Shown: positions 44,072 to 54,138 of the stretch, piece after piece | How the letters are laid out: each line of letters starts with the position of its first letter | Numbering within the stretch: position 1 is the stretch's first letter | NCBI RefSeq assembly: GCF_000426245.1 | Contig: NZ_AUEZ01000001.1 | Coordinates: forward strand, 186,001-250,000 | Reading direction: 5' to 3' | DNA length: 64,000 bases | DNA from: Bradyrhizobium sp. Ai1a-2 | GTDB lineage: Bacteria > Pseudomonadota > Alphaproteobacteria > Rhizobiales > Xanthobacteraceae | Notes under the pieces: generated by a model | Database searches by the model: none | The model's input: the letters and a program-made list of their open reading frames with translations, nothing else | What the model was told of the DNA's origin: nothing | Position numbers and translations under genes: made by a program

Positions 44072-44451
44072 GCAAGAGCGAGTTGTTCGAAAAGGGCCTC
44101 AAAGTTCGCAAGGAAGTGCTCGGCGAGGACTACGTCAACAAATCTATCGCGGGCTCCGACGAATTCACCCGGACGATGGCGGAATGGTCGACCGAGTTTT
44201 GCTGGGGTGCGCTGTGGACGCGGCCTGGACTGGATCGTCGAACCCGCTCGATCGTGAACCTGGCGATGCTCGGCGCGCTCAATCGGCCGCATGAACTGAG
44301 GCTTCACGTCAAGGGTGCCCTCAAGAATGGGCTGACCAAGGACGAGATCAAGGAAATATTGCTGCAGGTCGCCGTCTACTGCGGCGTGCCCGCCGGCATC
44401 GACGCGTTTCGCAACGCGCGTGATGCGTTCAATGAAGTCGAGACGAAGTGA
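44068..44451 (+). CDS. Carboxymuconolactone decarboxylase family protein
   Basis: The 127-residue protein has the CMD fold signature FCWGALWTRPGLDRRTRSIVNLAMLGAL. A later HVKGALKNGLTKDEIKEILLQVAVYCG carries the His and Cys typical of the lactone decarboxylase subset, rather than a CxxC peroxidase site. It is translationally coupled to the second PrpD gene, so it probably acts on the next intermediate of the same pathway. Confidence 0.88.
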   Translation: MSKSELFEKGLKVRKEVLGEDYVNKSIAGSDEFTRTMAEWSTEFCWGALWTRPGLDRRTRSIVNLAMLGALNRPHELRLHVKGALKNGLTKDEIKEILLQVAVYCGVPAGIDAFRNARDAFNEVETK

Positions 44452-44465
44452 TCTTCAGGGGGCTC

Positions 44466-44494
44466 GTCGGCCCGCCTCTTGGGCGATGGCCGAC
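44466..44494. terminator. Stem-loop between converging genes
   Basis: GTCGGCC (44466-44472) and GGCCGAC (44488-44494) form a 7-bp stem with a 15-nt loop that can fold further (CCCGCC/GGGCG). It lies 15 bp after the CMD stop and 49 bp before the end of the opposing gene. There is no T tract, so terminator function is tentative. Confidence 0.4.
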
Positions 44495-44542
44495 GGGCGA
44501 TCCTGGGATAGCAAAGCAACGCAAGCGTCTTAGCGTTCAAGT

Positions 44543-44953
44543 TCAGTGCGACGGTCTGGTGAAGACGTAGACCAGACCCACAAGCATGAGCACTCCGACG
44601 CTTGCCATGAGGAGCGGGCCGGGCGCGGCTCCGATCCAGAACAGCAGGAATCCGAGGCTCATGCCGGCAAGCGCCAGCAGCTTCGCTCTCAGGGGGATGG
44701 CGCCGTGCTCATGCCACGCACGCAGCGCCGGCCCGAAGCGGGGATGGGAGAGAAGCCAATTTTCGAGCCGTGGTGAAGATCGTGCGAAGCAGGTCGTCGC
44801 AAGAATGAGGAACGGCGTTGTCGGGAGCACCGGCAAAAATGCACCGACAAAGCCGGTGGCGACGAAGATAAAACCGAGAACGAGATAAACGCGACGCATC
44901 GGCCGCAACCACCATGCAGGAGTAGGTCTTGTGACGGACGCCGAGCTTATCAT
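44543..44953 (-). CDS. YbaN/DUF454 family inner-membrane protein
   Basis: This protein of about 136 residues carries the family core YLVLGFIFVATGFVGAFLPVLPTTPFLILATTCFARSSPR, followed by HPRFGPALRAW and two further hydrophobic helices. Function is unknown; in some denitrifiers such genes lie near nos clusters. I chose ATG at 44953 with AGGG upstream. ATG at 44899 starts at the core and is also possible. It is 92 bp downstream of nosX on the same strand. Confidence 0.75.
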   Translation of the reverse strand: MISSASVTRPTPAWWLRPMRRVYLVLGFIFVATGFVGAFLPVLPTTPFLILATTCFARSSPRLENWLLSHPRFGPALRAWHEHGAIPLRAKLLALAGMSLGFLLFWIGAAPGPLLMASVGVLMLVGLVYVFTRPSH

Positions 44954-45044
44954 AGCCCTGGGGTCCTTGATGTACTCGGAGAACGTCGGCAGTTTGAGCG
45001 AGCCGGCAGCTAGCCCGCTGGGCGAAAGGGCCGGATCCGGTGCG

Positions 45045-46040
45045 TTACGCGGCCAGATCAGACGCATGTCCGCGCGTATCGATGAGGTGTACCCGCTCGA
45101 TCTTCGCAGGCACAAGCAGGGACTGAATGCGCGGCTCCATCATGAAGCTGAAGGCGGTGGACATTGCATCGGCGGCGGTCGCATCGGCGGCGACAGTGGT
45201 CACGCTACAGTAGCGTTCGGCGCAGCCACCACTCGACGGGTCGAACAGGTGGTTGAAGCGACCCTCGGCATCGAAACAGAAGCCGTAGCTGCCCGATGTC
45301 GATACCGCCCGGTCGACGATCGGAATGACTGTTGCGGTGAGGCCGACCGAATCGGGGTCCGCAATCCCGATTTCCCAGGGCTGCCCGTCCGGACGCGGTC
45401 CGATTGCGCGGCTTTCGCCCATGTCGACGAGACTGCACGCGATACCCTGCGCGCGCAGGAGGTCGACGATCCTGTCCGTGACATAGCCTTGCGCGATGCC
45501 GTTCAGGGTGATCGCAGCACCGCGCGGCATCGCAATGCGGTCGCGGCTGATGTGAAGCCGGTGGTAGCCCACATTTGCGAGGGCCGCCTGCACGTCGGCC
45601 GGGGCCGGACCGTTGGGATCGGCGTGGGCGCGCGAGAAATGATCGGCATAGAGACGCCACAGCGGCTGCACGGTCGGATCGAACGCCCCGTTCGTCAGCT
45701 CGGCGTAGCGCACGGAGATTTCCAGGAGGTCCACGAGTTCGGCAGCAGGATCGACCAGCACACCCGTCCGGTTCAGTTCGACCAGGGCGGAGTCTTCTCG
45801 ATAGAGGCTGAACAGCCGCTCGAGCCGTCGCGCTTCCGCGCAGGCCGCCGTGATCAGGCGTTCGGCTTCCTGCGGATGTTCGTGATGGATCTTCATGGTG
45901 GCGACGGCGCCGAGCATCGTGCCGCGCCAGGTGTGAAGGTTGGTGTCCGCCTTTGCTCCGCGTCCGAAAGGAACCAGGGAGAGGCCTGCCGCCGCGGCGC
46001 TGATACGGATGAAGCGGCGGCGCGACAACGTCTCGGCCAT
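45045..46040 (-). CDS. nosX: NosX, FAD:protein FMN transferase (ApbE family)
   Basis: This 331-residue periplasmic enzyme has a Tat leader (SRRRFIRISAAAAGLSLVPFG). Its ApbE motifs are DPTVQPLWRLY, GITLNGIAQGYVTDRI-type sequence (ITLNGIAQGYV), DMGESRAIG and TVVAADATAADAMSTAF. ApbE enzymes attach FMN covalently to Thr in a (S/T)GAT motif. NosR in this operon has ISGATVTV, so it is the expected substrate. It is the last nos gene, 10 bp after nosL. Confidence 0.92.
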   Translation of the reverse strand: MAETLSRRRFIRISAAAAGLSLVPFGRGAKADTNLHTWRGTMLGAVATMKIHHEHPQEAERLITAACAEARRLERLFSLYREDSALVELNRTGVLVDPAAELVDLLEISVRYAELTNGAFDPTVQPLWRLYADHFSRAHADPNGPAPADVQAALANVGYHRLHISRDRIAMPRGAAITLNGIAQGYVTDRIVDLLRAQGIACSLVDMGESRAIGPRPDGQPWEIGIADPDSVGLTATVIPIVDRAVSTSGSYGFCFDAEGRFNHLFDPSSGGCAERYCSVTTVAADATAADAMSTAFSFMMEPRIQSLLVPAKIERVHLIDTRGHASDLAA

Positions 46041-46050
46041 GAACTCCTCC

Positions 46051-46602
46051 TCAATTTATCGAGCCAGGCGCGGATGCCTTGTCATCCGGCGCCGCGCTGG
46101 TCTCGCTCGATCCCAGCACGTAATCCCGCGGCACCTCGTTGAAGCCAACGATCCGCCCACCGTTTTCGGCGGCAAACTTTTCTGCAGCACCGCGGTCAGA
46201 GAACGGCACGGCCTCGGCGCCGCCCATTCCGCCCTGGATGCGGCTGCCGATCACGAACAGCGCCTTGCGCGCCTCGACCCAATTGTCCGCGCCAGGCTTG
46301 TCCCAGCTCGGCGCTTTCGCCATGTCGGAGACATAGATGGCCTGGATGTCCTTGGGCTCGTCCGGCAACATCGTGAAGGCGATGGCATCGCGTGCCGAGG
46401 AGAACCAGACCGGTTCGATCAGGCTCGCGGTCAGGATCTGTCCTTTCGGCCCCGGATGCTCAAGCACGTTCATGCCGCAATAGCGGCCGATCGCCTCTGC
46501 CGTCATCGCATGTGGTGGCGGCAGCGCGGCCTGCTGTTTTTCGTTGCAGCCCGCGAGCAGGATCAGCGCAAGCAACGCATGGACAACAGCAATATGCTTC
46601 AT
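46051..46602 (-). CDS. nosL: NosL, copper-binding lipoprotein
   Basis: This 183-residue lipoprotein has a lipobox at LILLAGC, so Cys19 is lipidated. The copper-site region is YCGMNVLEHPGPKGQI, with CGM as the metal motif, and PVWFSSARDAIAF follows. NosL delivers Cu(I) to the CuZ centre of NosZ through the NosDFY complex. I chose ATG at 46602, which overlaps the nosY stop as ATGA. A longer frame reaching 46890 lies inside nosY and is rejected. Confidence 0.92.
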   Translation of the reverse strand: MKHIAVVHALLALILLAGCNEKQQAALPPPHAMTAEAIGRYCGMNVLEHPGPKGQILTASLIEPVWFSSARDAIAFTMLPDEPKDIQAIYVSDMAKAPSWDKPGADNWVEARKALFVIGSRIQGGMGGAEAVPFSDRGAAEKFAAENGGRIVGFNEVPRDYVLGSSETSAAPDDKASAPGSIN

Positions 46603-47432
46603 AGCTCCCTCCGGGAGAACGACAGGCTTGCGGCTATCAGTGGAATAAGCGTCCACAGCGCGAGCGCCGCCACGAGGATGCGGACGGACAATGTCGCGCT
46701 GCCGGCAAGCCCTGCCATGCCCGAGAACGCGCTCACATTGGCAAAGCCGGTCAAATTGAGGAGTCTGTAGATGTCGGTCGGATTGAGGAGGAGCAAGGTG
46801 TTGAGAACGGAGCCCGACATGTTCTGACCCCTGTCCAGGACGAGGAGGCCAAGCAAGGCCATGTCGTAGACCAGCACGAGCAACAGCCACAGGCCGATAC
46901 AGACGCCCGCGGCGGTGCCGCGGTCGCGCACCAGCGCGCTGACCCAGTAGCCGATCGCAATGAACACCGCTCCCAGCAGCACGGAGGAACCGATCATGGC
47001 GATGAATGCTGCCAGGCCCTCGCGATCCATTTCGCTGCCCGTTGCCAACAAGGCTGCCACCGCCGCTCCGTAACCAAAGCAGGTCGCGAAGGCGAGCACG
47101 GCGAGGTGGCCGCAGAATTTGCCGACCAGCACCTGCCAGCGGGCGACCGGGTAGCTCAGGAGCAGGAGCATGGTGCCACGTTCCATGTCGCCGACGATGG
47201 CATCGTGCGAGATCAGGAGCGCAATCAGCGGCACCAGGAAGATCGTAAGGCTCGAAAGACTGACGATGATCACATCGAGAGGACGCGCGCCCACATTGCT
47301 GCCGCTAGGTGCGCTGCCAAGGAAGGTCAACGACAATGCCAGCGCTGCCAGCAGCAGCGTTGCGGCAAGCACCCAGCGGTTGCGCACGGCCTGGCGGATT
47401 TCCTTGGCGGTAATGGTCAGAACGGCATTCAT
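46599..47432 (-). CDS. nosY: NosY, ABC-type permease for NosZ maturation
   Basis: This 277-residue membrane protein has six hydrophobic helices. The N-terminal ITAKEIRQAVRNRWVL leads into the first helix, and DMERGTMLLLLSYPVARWQVLVGKF is the family-conserved cytoplasmic segment. NosY forms the membrane part of NosDFY, which assembles the CuZ site. It overlaps nosF and nosL by 4 bp each. Confidence 0.93.
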   Translation of the reverse strand: MNAVLTITAKEIRQAVRNRWVLAATLLLAALALSLTFLGSAPSGSNVGARPLDVIIVSLSSLTIFLVPLIALLISHDAIVGDMERGTMLLLLSYPVARWQVLVGKFCGHLAVLAFATCFGYGAAVAALLATGSEMDREGLAAFIAMIGSSVLLGAVFIAIGYWVSALVRDRGTAAGVCIGLWLLLVLVYDMALLGLLVLDRGQNMSGSVLNTLLLLNPTDIYRLLNLTGFANVSAFSGMAGLAGSATLSVRILVAALALWTLIPLIAASLSFSRREL

Positions 47433-48349
47433 CGCGGCCTCTCCGCCGATCTTAGAAAATGCGCGTAGAGTTCGTCGAGGCTCGGCGACATCACGTCGAG
47501 ATCCTCAACCGGAGTGCCGGCTGCGGTCAGGCGGCGCAACAGATCGATCTTTTGCTCCGGTGGCGCATCGATCTCGATAACGTGGCCGTTGAGCCGCCGG
47601 CATGGCGCGGATGTGGGTAGCCAGGCCGGTACCTCGCCGGGAGCAAGGTCGGATATTTTGAGCCGGATCCGGGTCGGTAGCTGCGCCAGCCGCCTCAGCT
47701 CATCGAGTGAGCCGTCGGCGACCTTGACCCCGCGGTTCATGATGATCACGCGTCCCGCCCGTTCCTCGAGCTCGGTCAGCGCATGCGAGCAGAGCAGAAC
47801 CGTGGTGCCTTCGGCCGCAAGCCGCTGGATCGCGTCATAAAAGGTCTGGCGCAGTTCCGGATCGAGACCGGTGGTCGGCTCGTCGAGCAAGAGCAATTGT
47901 GGCCGTCCGATCAGCGCCTGTGCCAGGCCAAGGCGCTGGCGCATGCCCTTCGAATAGATTCCGACGCGCCGGTCGGCGGCTGCGCCGAGCCCGACGACGT
48001 CAAGCAGTTGCTCTGCCTTTGCGATCGGCTCCTGCTTCAGTCTGGCATAAAAGCGCTGCGTCTCGCGGCCGGTCAGCGTGGCATCGAAGGAGACGTTTTC
48101 CGGCAGGTAGCCGAGCCTGCGTCGCGCCGAAAACTCACCTGCGGCGGGATTCTCGCCCAGAACACGGATCGAGCCGTGCGTCGGATGAATCAAGCCCAGC
48201 ATCAGCTTCATCAGCGTGGTCTTGCCGGCACCGTTGTGACCGATCAGGGCGACCATTTCGCCTTGGCCGAGCTCGAACGAGGCGCCGGACACTGCATCGA
48301 TGCGCCCATACCATTTGCCGACCTCCGCAATTCGTACCGTGCTGGTCAT
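47429..48349 (-). CDS. nosF: NosF, ABC ATPase for NosZ maturation
   Basis: This 306-residue ATPase has Walker A GHNGAGKTTLMKLML, Q-loop LPENVSF, signature YSKGMRQRLGLAQALIG and Walker B LLLLDEPTTGLDPE. I chose ATG at 48349, which overlaps the nosD stop as ATGA. An extension to 48598 lies inside nosD. With NosD and NosY it powers copper-site assembly of N2O reductase. Confidence 0.94.
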   Translation of the reverse strand: MTSTVRIAEVGKWYGRIDAVSGASFELGQGEMVALIGHNGAGKTTLMKLMLGLIHPTHGSIRVLGENPAAGEFSARRRLGYLPENVSFDATLTGRETQRFYARLKQEPIAKAEQLLDVVGLGAAADRRVGIYSKGMRQRLGLAQALIGRPQLLLLDEPTTGLDPELRQTFYDAIQRLAAEGTTVLLCSHALTELEERAGRVIIMNRGVKVADGSLDELRRLAQLPTRIRLKISDLAPGEVPAWLPTSAPCRRLNGHVIEIDAPPEQKIDLLRRLTAAGTPVEDLDVMSPSLDELYAHFLRSAERPR

Positions 48350-49749
48350 GGCCGAATTCCTTCCGCAAGCTTGCGGCGTGTCGGCGGCGACATCAGCGGA
48401 TGGCCGTCGACGACGCCACCAGGCAGTAGCGCGGGGAATTGCGCCTGCGCCCACCGGAGCACCTGCACGGCGGGACTGTTGATCAGCACTTTTGCGGCCG
48501 GCGCGGTCCACAACACCCGGTCGATCAGGTCGTTGGGCCGATACGCCGTGTCTGCGATGCCGTCGCCATTGAGATCGAAGGCCGGGTTGTCGCTCCAATA
48601 GTTGCCGCGCCCGCCTTTCGACCAGTCGAGATAGCGGGTGCCGACATATTTGACCTGGTTGGCATTGTTGATGAATGCATTGCCGGTGATGGCATTACCT
48701 TCGGAACCTGCAGTGAAATGCACGCCGATTTCGCACCCTTCGAACCAGTTGTTCTCCAGCCGGCTGTTGTTGGTGTTGTAGATGAATACGCATTTTTCCG
48801 GGCCGACGCGCGGCCCCTTGGCCTGGCTTGCCTGTGCGGCGCTGCCGGCGTCCATCTGCGAAATGCCTTCCTCGGCCGCACGGCTGTCTGACGTCGCCCA
48901 GCGCTCGGCCGGCTGCAATCCGCCGATCACGGCATTGCCAAGGATCTTCGAACCGTTCGCAGCGTTGAACAGGATGCCGCGATCCCGATCGTGGTCGGAA
49001 ACATTGTCCCGAACGACGAGCCGGTTGGAGAACATGAACGCGAAGCCGATGGTATTCCCGGTCGAGACATTGTTCGTGATCTCGCCGTCATTGGCGTACA
49101 TGTAGTGGACGGCGAAGCGCAGGTCGCTGAAGCGGTTGCCGCTGAACAGATTGTTGCGGCTCGAGATGACGAAGATGCCATCGCGCCCATAGCGGAATTC
49201 GTTGTCGATCACCTTCGCCCCGGGAGCATTCCATACCGAAACGCCATTGCCGGCCTCGCTGACGCGTGCCTGGCGCAAGCCGGTGATGCGGTTGCGGCGA
49301 ACCACGGCATCGGGAGCCCCGTGCACATAGACGCCGAACAGATTGTCCGCGATAAGGTTGTCCTCGATGACAGCCTCGCGCGCGGACTGCTCGACAAAAA
49401 TGCCGGAGTCCATCGTCTCGAGCGAACGTCCGGACCCGCGTACTTCAATGCCGCGCACCACGGTGCCGGGGGCGGTGACAGTCACAACGCTGCCCTGGCG
49501 AGATCCCGCGACGACGGCTCCGTTTTCGCCGGCAAGCGTCATGCGGCGGGCGATCCGCAACGGTCCGCGATAGGTGCCGGCGGAGAGGCGCACTTCATCG
49601 CCTTCCGCCGCCTGGTCGAGCACGGCCTGCAGGTCACGGACCTCCGGCGTTACGGCAAGCTGAGCTGCCGATGCGTGCGCGACAAGGCTGGCGGCGGCAA
49701 GCGCCGCCAGCCCGAACCGCGCCATATGGTGTGTCGTCCGCACCATCAC
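48346..49749 (-). CDS. nosD: NosD, periplasmic copper-site assembly protein
   Basis: This 467-residue protein has a signal peptide ([19 protein letters not shown]) and a right-handed beta-helix of carbohydrate/copper (CASH) repeats with many NxxxNxF rungs, such as [18 protein letters not shown]. NosD binds NosL and NosZ in the periplasm and couples them to NosFY. Coupled by 4-bp overlaps on both sides. Confidence 0.94.
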   Translation of the reverse strand: MMVRTTHHMARFGLAALAAASLVAHASAAQLAVTPEVRDLQAVLDQAAEGDEVRLSAGTYRGPLRIARRMTLAGENGAVVAGSRQGSVVTVTAPGTVVRGIEVRGSGRSLETMDSGIFVEQSAREAVIEDNLIADNLFGVYVHGAPDAVVRRNRITGLRQARVSEAGNGVSVWNAPGAKVIDNEFRYGRDGIFVISSRNNLFSGNRFSDLRFAVHYMYANDGEITNNVSTGNTIGFAFMFSNRLVVRDNVSDHDRDRGILFNAANGSKILGNAVIGGLQPAERWATSDSRAAEEGISQMDAGSAAQASQAKGPRVGPEKCVFIYNTNNSRLENNWFEGCEIGVHFTAGSEGNAITGNAFINNANQVKYVGTRYLDWSKGGRGNYWSDNPAFDLNGDGIADTAYRPNDLIDRVLWTAPAAKVLINSPAVQVLRWAQAQFPALLPGGVVDGHPLMSPPTRRKLAEGIRP

Positions 49750-51692
49750 ACGTTTCGCGGATGCACCAACATGCGCCCGCGCATTTCCATGTGCATGGCG
49801 TGGCAGAACCAGGTGCAGAAGTACCAGTAGACACCCGGCTTGTCGGCGACGAACGTCACCGACGACGTCTGCTGTGGGTCGATCTCCATGTTGATGCCAT
49901 AGTTGACGATGCAGAAGCCGTGGGTCAGGTCCTCGACGTCGTCGATGTTGGTGATATAGACGGTCACCTCGTCGCCCTGATTGACCTCGAACTTGTCAAG
50001 CGCGTAGGCCGGCGCGGCGGAATACATGTAGACCCGCACCTTGTTGCCGTCGCGGACGACTTTGGCGTCGCTTTCGAGTTTGACTCCGTCCGCGGCCGCC
50101 TGCTTGCGCGCGTCCTCGAAGAACGGGTCGTCGCGCTTCCAGATGCTGAGAACGCGGCCGTCGAGCTTCGAGCGATGAATGATCACGGCGTCATGCGGCT
50201 CGGCGAAGCTCGGGCCGTCATGGACGAGGCGCATGCGGTCGCCGGAGATGTCGATGAGCTGATCGTTCTCGGGCTTGAGTGGACCGACATTGAGGAAGCG
50301 GTCCTTGGAGAACTTGTTCAGCGACAGCAGCCATTTTCCGTCGGCCTCCTTGGTCTCGCCCATCGAGGAATGGTTGTGGCCCGGCTGGTACTGCACGTCG
50401 ATCTTCTGGACGATCGGATTGACCTTTTCGCCCTTGAAGGCTCGCTTGGCGAGATCGATGTTCCACTTGCACACCTGGCTGTCGAGAAACAGGGTCGTAT
50501 AGGCATTGCCCCTGCCGTCGAAGGCCGTGTGCAGCGGGCCAAGTCCGAGTTCGGGCTCGGCGACGATGACATCGCGCGGCTTGATCTTGTCGTCGAAGAG
50601 CTGGTCGAGCAGGCGGACGTCGATGACGCTGACCGTCGGGGCCAGCTTGCCGTTGGCGACGACGTGAATCCCATCAGGTGCGGTGTTCAATCCGTGCGGG
50701 CTGTTGGAGACGGGAACGTAGCGTGTGTAAGGCGAGCCGTGTCGCCCGTCGATCACGGGCACGCCGTTCATTTCCTTGTAGTCGCCTTTCTTGACCGCCT
50801 CCTCGATCCGCTTGATGTTGAAGACGGTGACCCAGTCCTGCTCGCTTGCGGTCATTTCGGCGAGCGTCACGCCCTTCTCGGAATTGTAGCAGGTCGCGAA
50901 CGCATATTTGCCCTGATAGTCAGCGTCGGTATTGTCGAGGTTGCCGTCGACCATCACCTGCCAGGCGATCTTCATGGTGTCGCCGTCGACGGCGGAGAAG
51001 ATCGACCAGTATTTGCTCTTGTCGTCCAGCACCTTGCCATCGTTCGGCAGCGGTACCTCGTATTCGCCGTTGCAGAACACATATCCGGTGCGAGGATATT
51101 TTTGCACGCGCATGCCGTGGATCGTGTACTGGTTGGGAAGCTCGATGATCTTGTCGCACTTCATGATGTCGGTGCGAATGCGGGCGAGGCGGGTATTGGC
51201 CTTGTCGTTGATGAAGACGTAGCGCCCGTCATAGGTTCCGTCCGTGAACGACATATGCGGATGGTGGCAATCGCCGTTCATCCAGATTCCAAGACGGTCC
51301 TTGAGCCGCTCGCGAGTCTCCGGCAGCAGGCCATCGATCATGATCTTGCGGCTCTCGTTGGTCTGGCCCCAGCCGGTGGCGCTGCAGCGGTTGAACACGG
51401 GAATGCGCATCAACTCTCGCATCGAGGGCATGCCGACGATGCGGAGCTCGCCGGTCTGGCCGCTCGAGAAAAACACGTAATATTCGTCGAGCTCGCCAGG
51501 CGCGACTTCCGACTTCAGCCCACCGGCACGCGCCGGCGCCGCCTTGGTCTGTGCCGCCGCCGGTTCGGGCGCAAGACCCCTGCCGAGGCTCAGTCCACCC
51601 GCGATGCCGGCAGCGCCGATCGCTGCTGTTCCCACGATCTGACGACGGCTGATCGTCGTCGACTTGTCGTCGTCATGTTTCTCACTAGCCAT
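49746..51692 (-). CDS. nosZ: NosZ, nitrous-oxide reductase (Tat-exported, clade I)
   Basis: This 648-residue enzyme reduces N2O to N2 in the periplasm. The Tat leader is [19 protein letters not shown]. The C-terminal CuA site is C626-x3-C630-x3-H634-x2-M637 ([13 protein letters not shown]). CuZ histidines appear in [13 protein letters not shown], in SPHGLNT and in the later HNHSSM-type segments. The Tat leader and the NosR/NosX partners place it in clade I. It overlaps nosR by 8 bp and nosD by 4 bp. Confidence 0.97.
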   Translation of the reverse strand: MASEKHDDDKSTTISRRQIVGTAAIGAAGIAGGLSLGRGLAPEPAAAQTKAAPARAGGLKSEVAPGELDEYYVFFSSGQTGELRIVGMPSMRELMRIPVFNRCSATGWGQTNESRKIMIDGLLPETRERLKDRLGIWMNGDCHHPHMSFTDGTYDGRYVFINDKANTRLARIRTDIMKCDKIIELPNQYTIHGMRVQKYPRTGYVFCNGEYEVPLPNDGKVLDDKSKYWSIFSAVDGDTMKIAWQVMVDGNLDNTDADYQGKYAFATCYNSEKGVTLAEMTASEQDWVTVFNIKRIEEAVKKGDYKEMNGVPVIDGRHGSPYTRYVPVSNSPHGLNTAPDGIHVVANGKLAPTVSVIDVRLLDQLFDDKIKPRDVIVAEPELGLGPLHTAFDGRGNAYTTLFLDSQVCKWNIDLAKRAFKGEKVNPIVQKIDVQYQPGHNHSSMGETKEADGKWLLSLNKFSKDRFLNVGPLKPENDQLIDISGDRMRLVHDGPSFAEPHDAVIIHRSKLDGRVLSIWKRDDPFFEDARKQAAADGVKLESDAKVVRDGNKVRVYMYSAAPAYALDKFEVNQGDEVTVYITNIDDVEDLTHGFCIVNYGINMEIDPQQTSSVTFVADKPGVYWYFCTWFCHAMHMEMRGRMLVHPRNV

Positions 51693-54048
51693 GTTCGTCT
51701 CCTTTGTCTGAACGGCTGGTTGGAGCTTGTGACTGCGCGGTGGCGAGCACCGGCACCGGCTTGCCGGCGTGCGTGATGACCGTCTTCGGTCCGCTTCCGC
51801 CGGCGCGCATCGAAGGTGATGACATGGCCTGGAACTTCTCGCGCTTGAGCCGCATCTGGATCATGTGCGGGCAGCGCTGATCGTCGTAGTAGAGCTCCTG
51901 GCAGTGCATGCAGTAGATGCATTCGTTGACGTTGATGTGCCCCTCGGGATGGATCGATTGCACAGGGCAATCCTTGGCGCAGCGCTGGCAGGGCGAGCCG
52001 CACTCCTTCCAGCGGCGCAGCCATTCGAAGGTCCGAATGCGGCCAGGAATCGCGAGCGCAGCGCCGAGCGGGCAGAGGTAGCGGCAGAAGAAGCGCTCGA
52101 TGAAAAGGCCGATGACGAGCAGGGCGCCCGCATAGGCGACAAACGGCCAGCTGCGGGCGAATTTCAGGATGATCGCCGTCTTGAATGGCTCGACTTCCGC
52201 GAGGGTCTCGGCAAGCGCTACGGAGTAGAGCGAGAGGCCGAACAGGGCGAGAAAGATGACGTACTTGATCGGCCATAGACGTTCGTGAAGGCCCCAGGGC
52301 ACCGTGATCTGTGGGACCTTGAGCCATTTCGCGGCTGTGTTGGTGAGCTCCTGCAGCGCGCCGAAAGGGCACAGCCATCCGCAAAACGGACCGCGCCCCC
52401 AGAACAGAAGTGCGGCAGCGGTTGCGGACCAGAGAACGAAGATCAGCGGCGCGGCAAGAAAGAACTCCCAGTGAAAGCCGGTCACCAGCGCGTTGGTGAA
52501 GGTCACGACGTTGACGACGGAGAGCTGCGCGTTGGCGTACCAGCCGAGCCAGATCAGCACGAAGGCAAGATAACCCCGGCGAACCCAGGTGTAGAGCATC
52601 GGCCGTCGCACCAGGATGTTCTGAAAGAAGAAGATAGCGGTCAGTATGATCAGCGCGATCGCCGTGATCGCGATCGAGGTTGGCTGAGAGCGCCAGATCC
52701 GCATCCATAGCGGTTCTTCGTCAGCATCCGCTGGTGCAGACACCTGTGAGCCGGGAGAGGGGGTCTGCGTCTCGGGCGCGCTGGAGGGCGCCGTTACCGC
52801 GCGCTGTTCGGATCGCAGGTAGCGATCGGGCAGATTGTAGTCGAGATCGAAGGTGAGGAACGCCTTGTCGCGGCTGCCGAAGTTTCTTTGCACGAGCAAC
52901 TGCAGTTCCCAGGGCTGCGTCGGGTCGAGCGTGAATTCGGGCGGCGTGATGAACAATCCGATCTCGCGGAAGTCCGGTGCGCCGTCGGCGGCAAGCGCAC
53001 CCAGGCGCGTGTGATTCCGGTCGCGGAAGCGGGTGCTGGAGCCTTGCTGCAGGATTTCGACCCGGTCGAAAATGCCGCCGCGCACATAGGCCGAACCCTT
53101 GAAGGAATAGACACCGTCGCCGGCAATCATGATCGCCTGCTGTCCCGGCTGCAGGCTCTCCTTCAGCCTCTCGTAGGCGTCATCGCCGAGCAAGCTGCGG
53201 CCGATCGTCGGGGCGCTGGCGAGCGCGACATAGAGGTCGATGAAGGTATCGCTAGCGTCGCCTGCTTCAGGGTTCTCTGCGGCAGCCGTGTTTCCTGACT
53301 TCGCGAATGCATCATTGACCTCGCCGATCGTCAGGTGCAGCCGCCGCACCGATCCATCGCCGACAAGGCTGGCCCAGTCACGAATTTCGCCTTTCCCGAG
53401 GTCAAGCGTCTTGGTGGCGGGCGGCGAGACCGCCACGGCGCTTCCCCCGCCAATTCGTCCGGTCCGGATCAGTCGTACTGCGGAGCGCACGATGCTGTCG
53501 CTCATGACCAGCACGGTCACGGTCGCGCCGCTGATGATGTCGACCTGCGGCGACCGTTCCGCGCCTTGCGCGATCGGCCTCATATCCTTGCCGATCAGGC
53601 TGTTCACGGCGGCGACGATACGCGGCTCCGGAATTCCGATAAGGACGATCGGCTCCTTGTGGTCGACGAGTTTCAGACCCCTGACGATGCCGTCGGAATC
53701 GATGCCGACCAGGATGTGGATCGGCTTGCCCGAATAACCGATCGAATTGGCGAAATCCGAGTTGAGATAGACAAAACCTTGCAGCTGGTCGCCGCGATAG
53801 ACCGGAACAATCGGCGGGTCGCCCTGCGGCGGTCCGAATCGATCCGCACCTGTGAAGAAGTCGCCGGGTTGGGCTTTTGGCAGATAGGTGGCCAGGTCGC
53901 TCGCTGCCAAGGCCGCGTTTGTCCAGAGCGCGATGCCGACTGCAACGATGATAGCCAGGGCGGCCACTCGGCGCAGACGATGACACGCTGAACTGAGACA
54001 AAGGGGCGTCGGTGCTGACAACCCTAAAGGGATCACCGATCCAACCAC
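51685..54048 (-). CDS. nosR: NosR, membrane flavo-iron-sulphur protein of N2O respiration
   Basis: The 787-residue protein has a periplasmic FMN-binding domain with ISGATVTV (Thr is the FMN site) and about six membrane helices. The cytoplasmic end carries two CxxxCP motifs ([14 protein letters not shown]) and two ferredoxin-type sets (CQRCAKDCP and CIYCMHCQ). It passes electrons towards NosZ and is needed for nos expression. It is the first gene of the operon, with an FNR/FixK-like box 56-69 bp upstream of the start codon. Confidence 0.96.
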   Translation of the reverse strand: MVGSVIPLGLSAPTPLCLSSACHRLRRVAALAIIVAVGIALWTNAALAASDLATYLPKAQPGDFFTGADRFGPPQGDPPIVPVYRGDQLQGFVYLNSDFANSIGYSGKPIHILVGIDSDGIVRGLKLVDHKEPIVLIGIPEPRIVAAVNSLIGKDMRPIAQGAERSPQVDIISGATVTVLVMSDSIVRSAVRLIRTGRIGGGSAVAVSPPATKTLDLGKGEIRDWASLVGDGSVRRLHLTIGEVNDAFAKSGNTAAAENPEAGDASDTFIDLYVALASAPTIGRSLLGDDAYERLKESLQPGQQAIMIAGDGVYSFKGSAYVRGGIFDRVEILQQGSSTRFRDRNHTRLGALAADGAPDFREIGLFITPPEFTLDPTQPWELQLLVQRNFGSRDKAFLTFDLDYNLPDRYLRSEQRAVTAPSSAPETQTPSPGSQVSAPADADEEPLWMRIWRSQPTSIAITAIALIILTAIFFFQNILVRRPMLYTWVRRGYLAFVLIWLGWYANAQLSVVNVVTFTNALVTGFHWEFFLAAPLIFVLWSATAAALLFWGRGPFCGWLCPFGALQELTNTAAKWLKVPQITVPWGLHERLWPIKYVIFLALFGLSLYSVALAETLAEVEPFKTAIILKFARSWPFVAYAGALLVIGLFIERFFCRYLCPLGAALAIPGRIRTFEWLRRWKECGSPCQRCAKDCPVQSIHPEGHINVNECIYCMHCQELYYDDQRCPHMIQMRLKREKFQAMSSPSMRAGGSGPKTVITHAGKPVPVLATAQSQAPTSRSDKGDEHG

Positions 54049-54103
54049 CGGAATTTGACTCCTGTTCCGACCGGCTGTCTAGTCGCATTTGGGACGCGCG
54101 AAT

Positions 54104-54117
54104 TTGTTCTGGATCAA
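54104..54117. promoter_or_regulatory. FNR/FixK-like box upstream of nosR
   Basis: TTGTTCTGGATCAA has the TTG-N8-CAA frame and differs from TTGAT-N4-ATCAA at one arm base. It lies in the divergent spacer, 56-69 bp before nosR and 22 bp before the ferritin-like gene. Control of nosR by FixK/FNR-type regulators under low oxygen is established in rhizobia; for this site it is inferred. Confidence 0.65.
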
Positions 54118-54138
54118 ACACAGCTATGCAGGTGGCTC

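Noticed and set aside
49671..51776. 701-codon plus-strand open frame opposite nosZ
   Set aside because: It is antisense to an unmistakable nosZ, has no family features and is the usual stop-poor shadow in GC-rich DNA.
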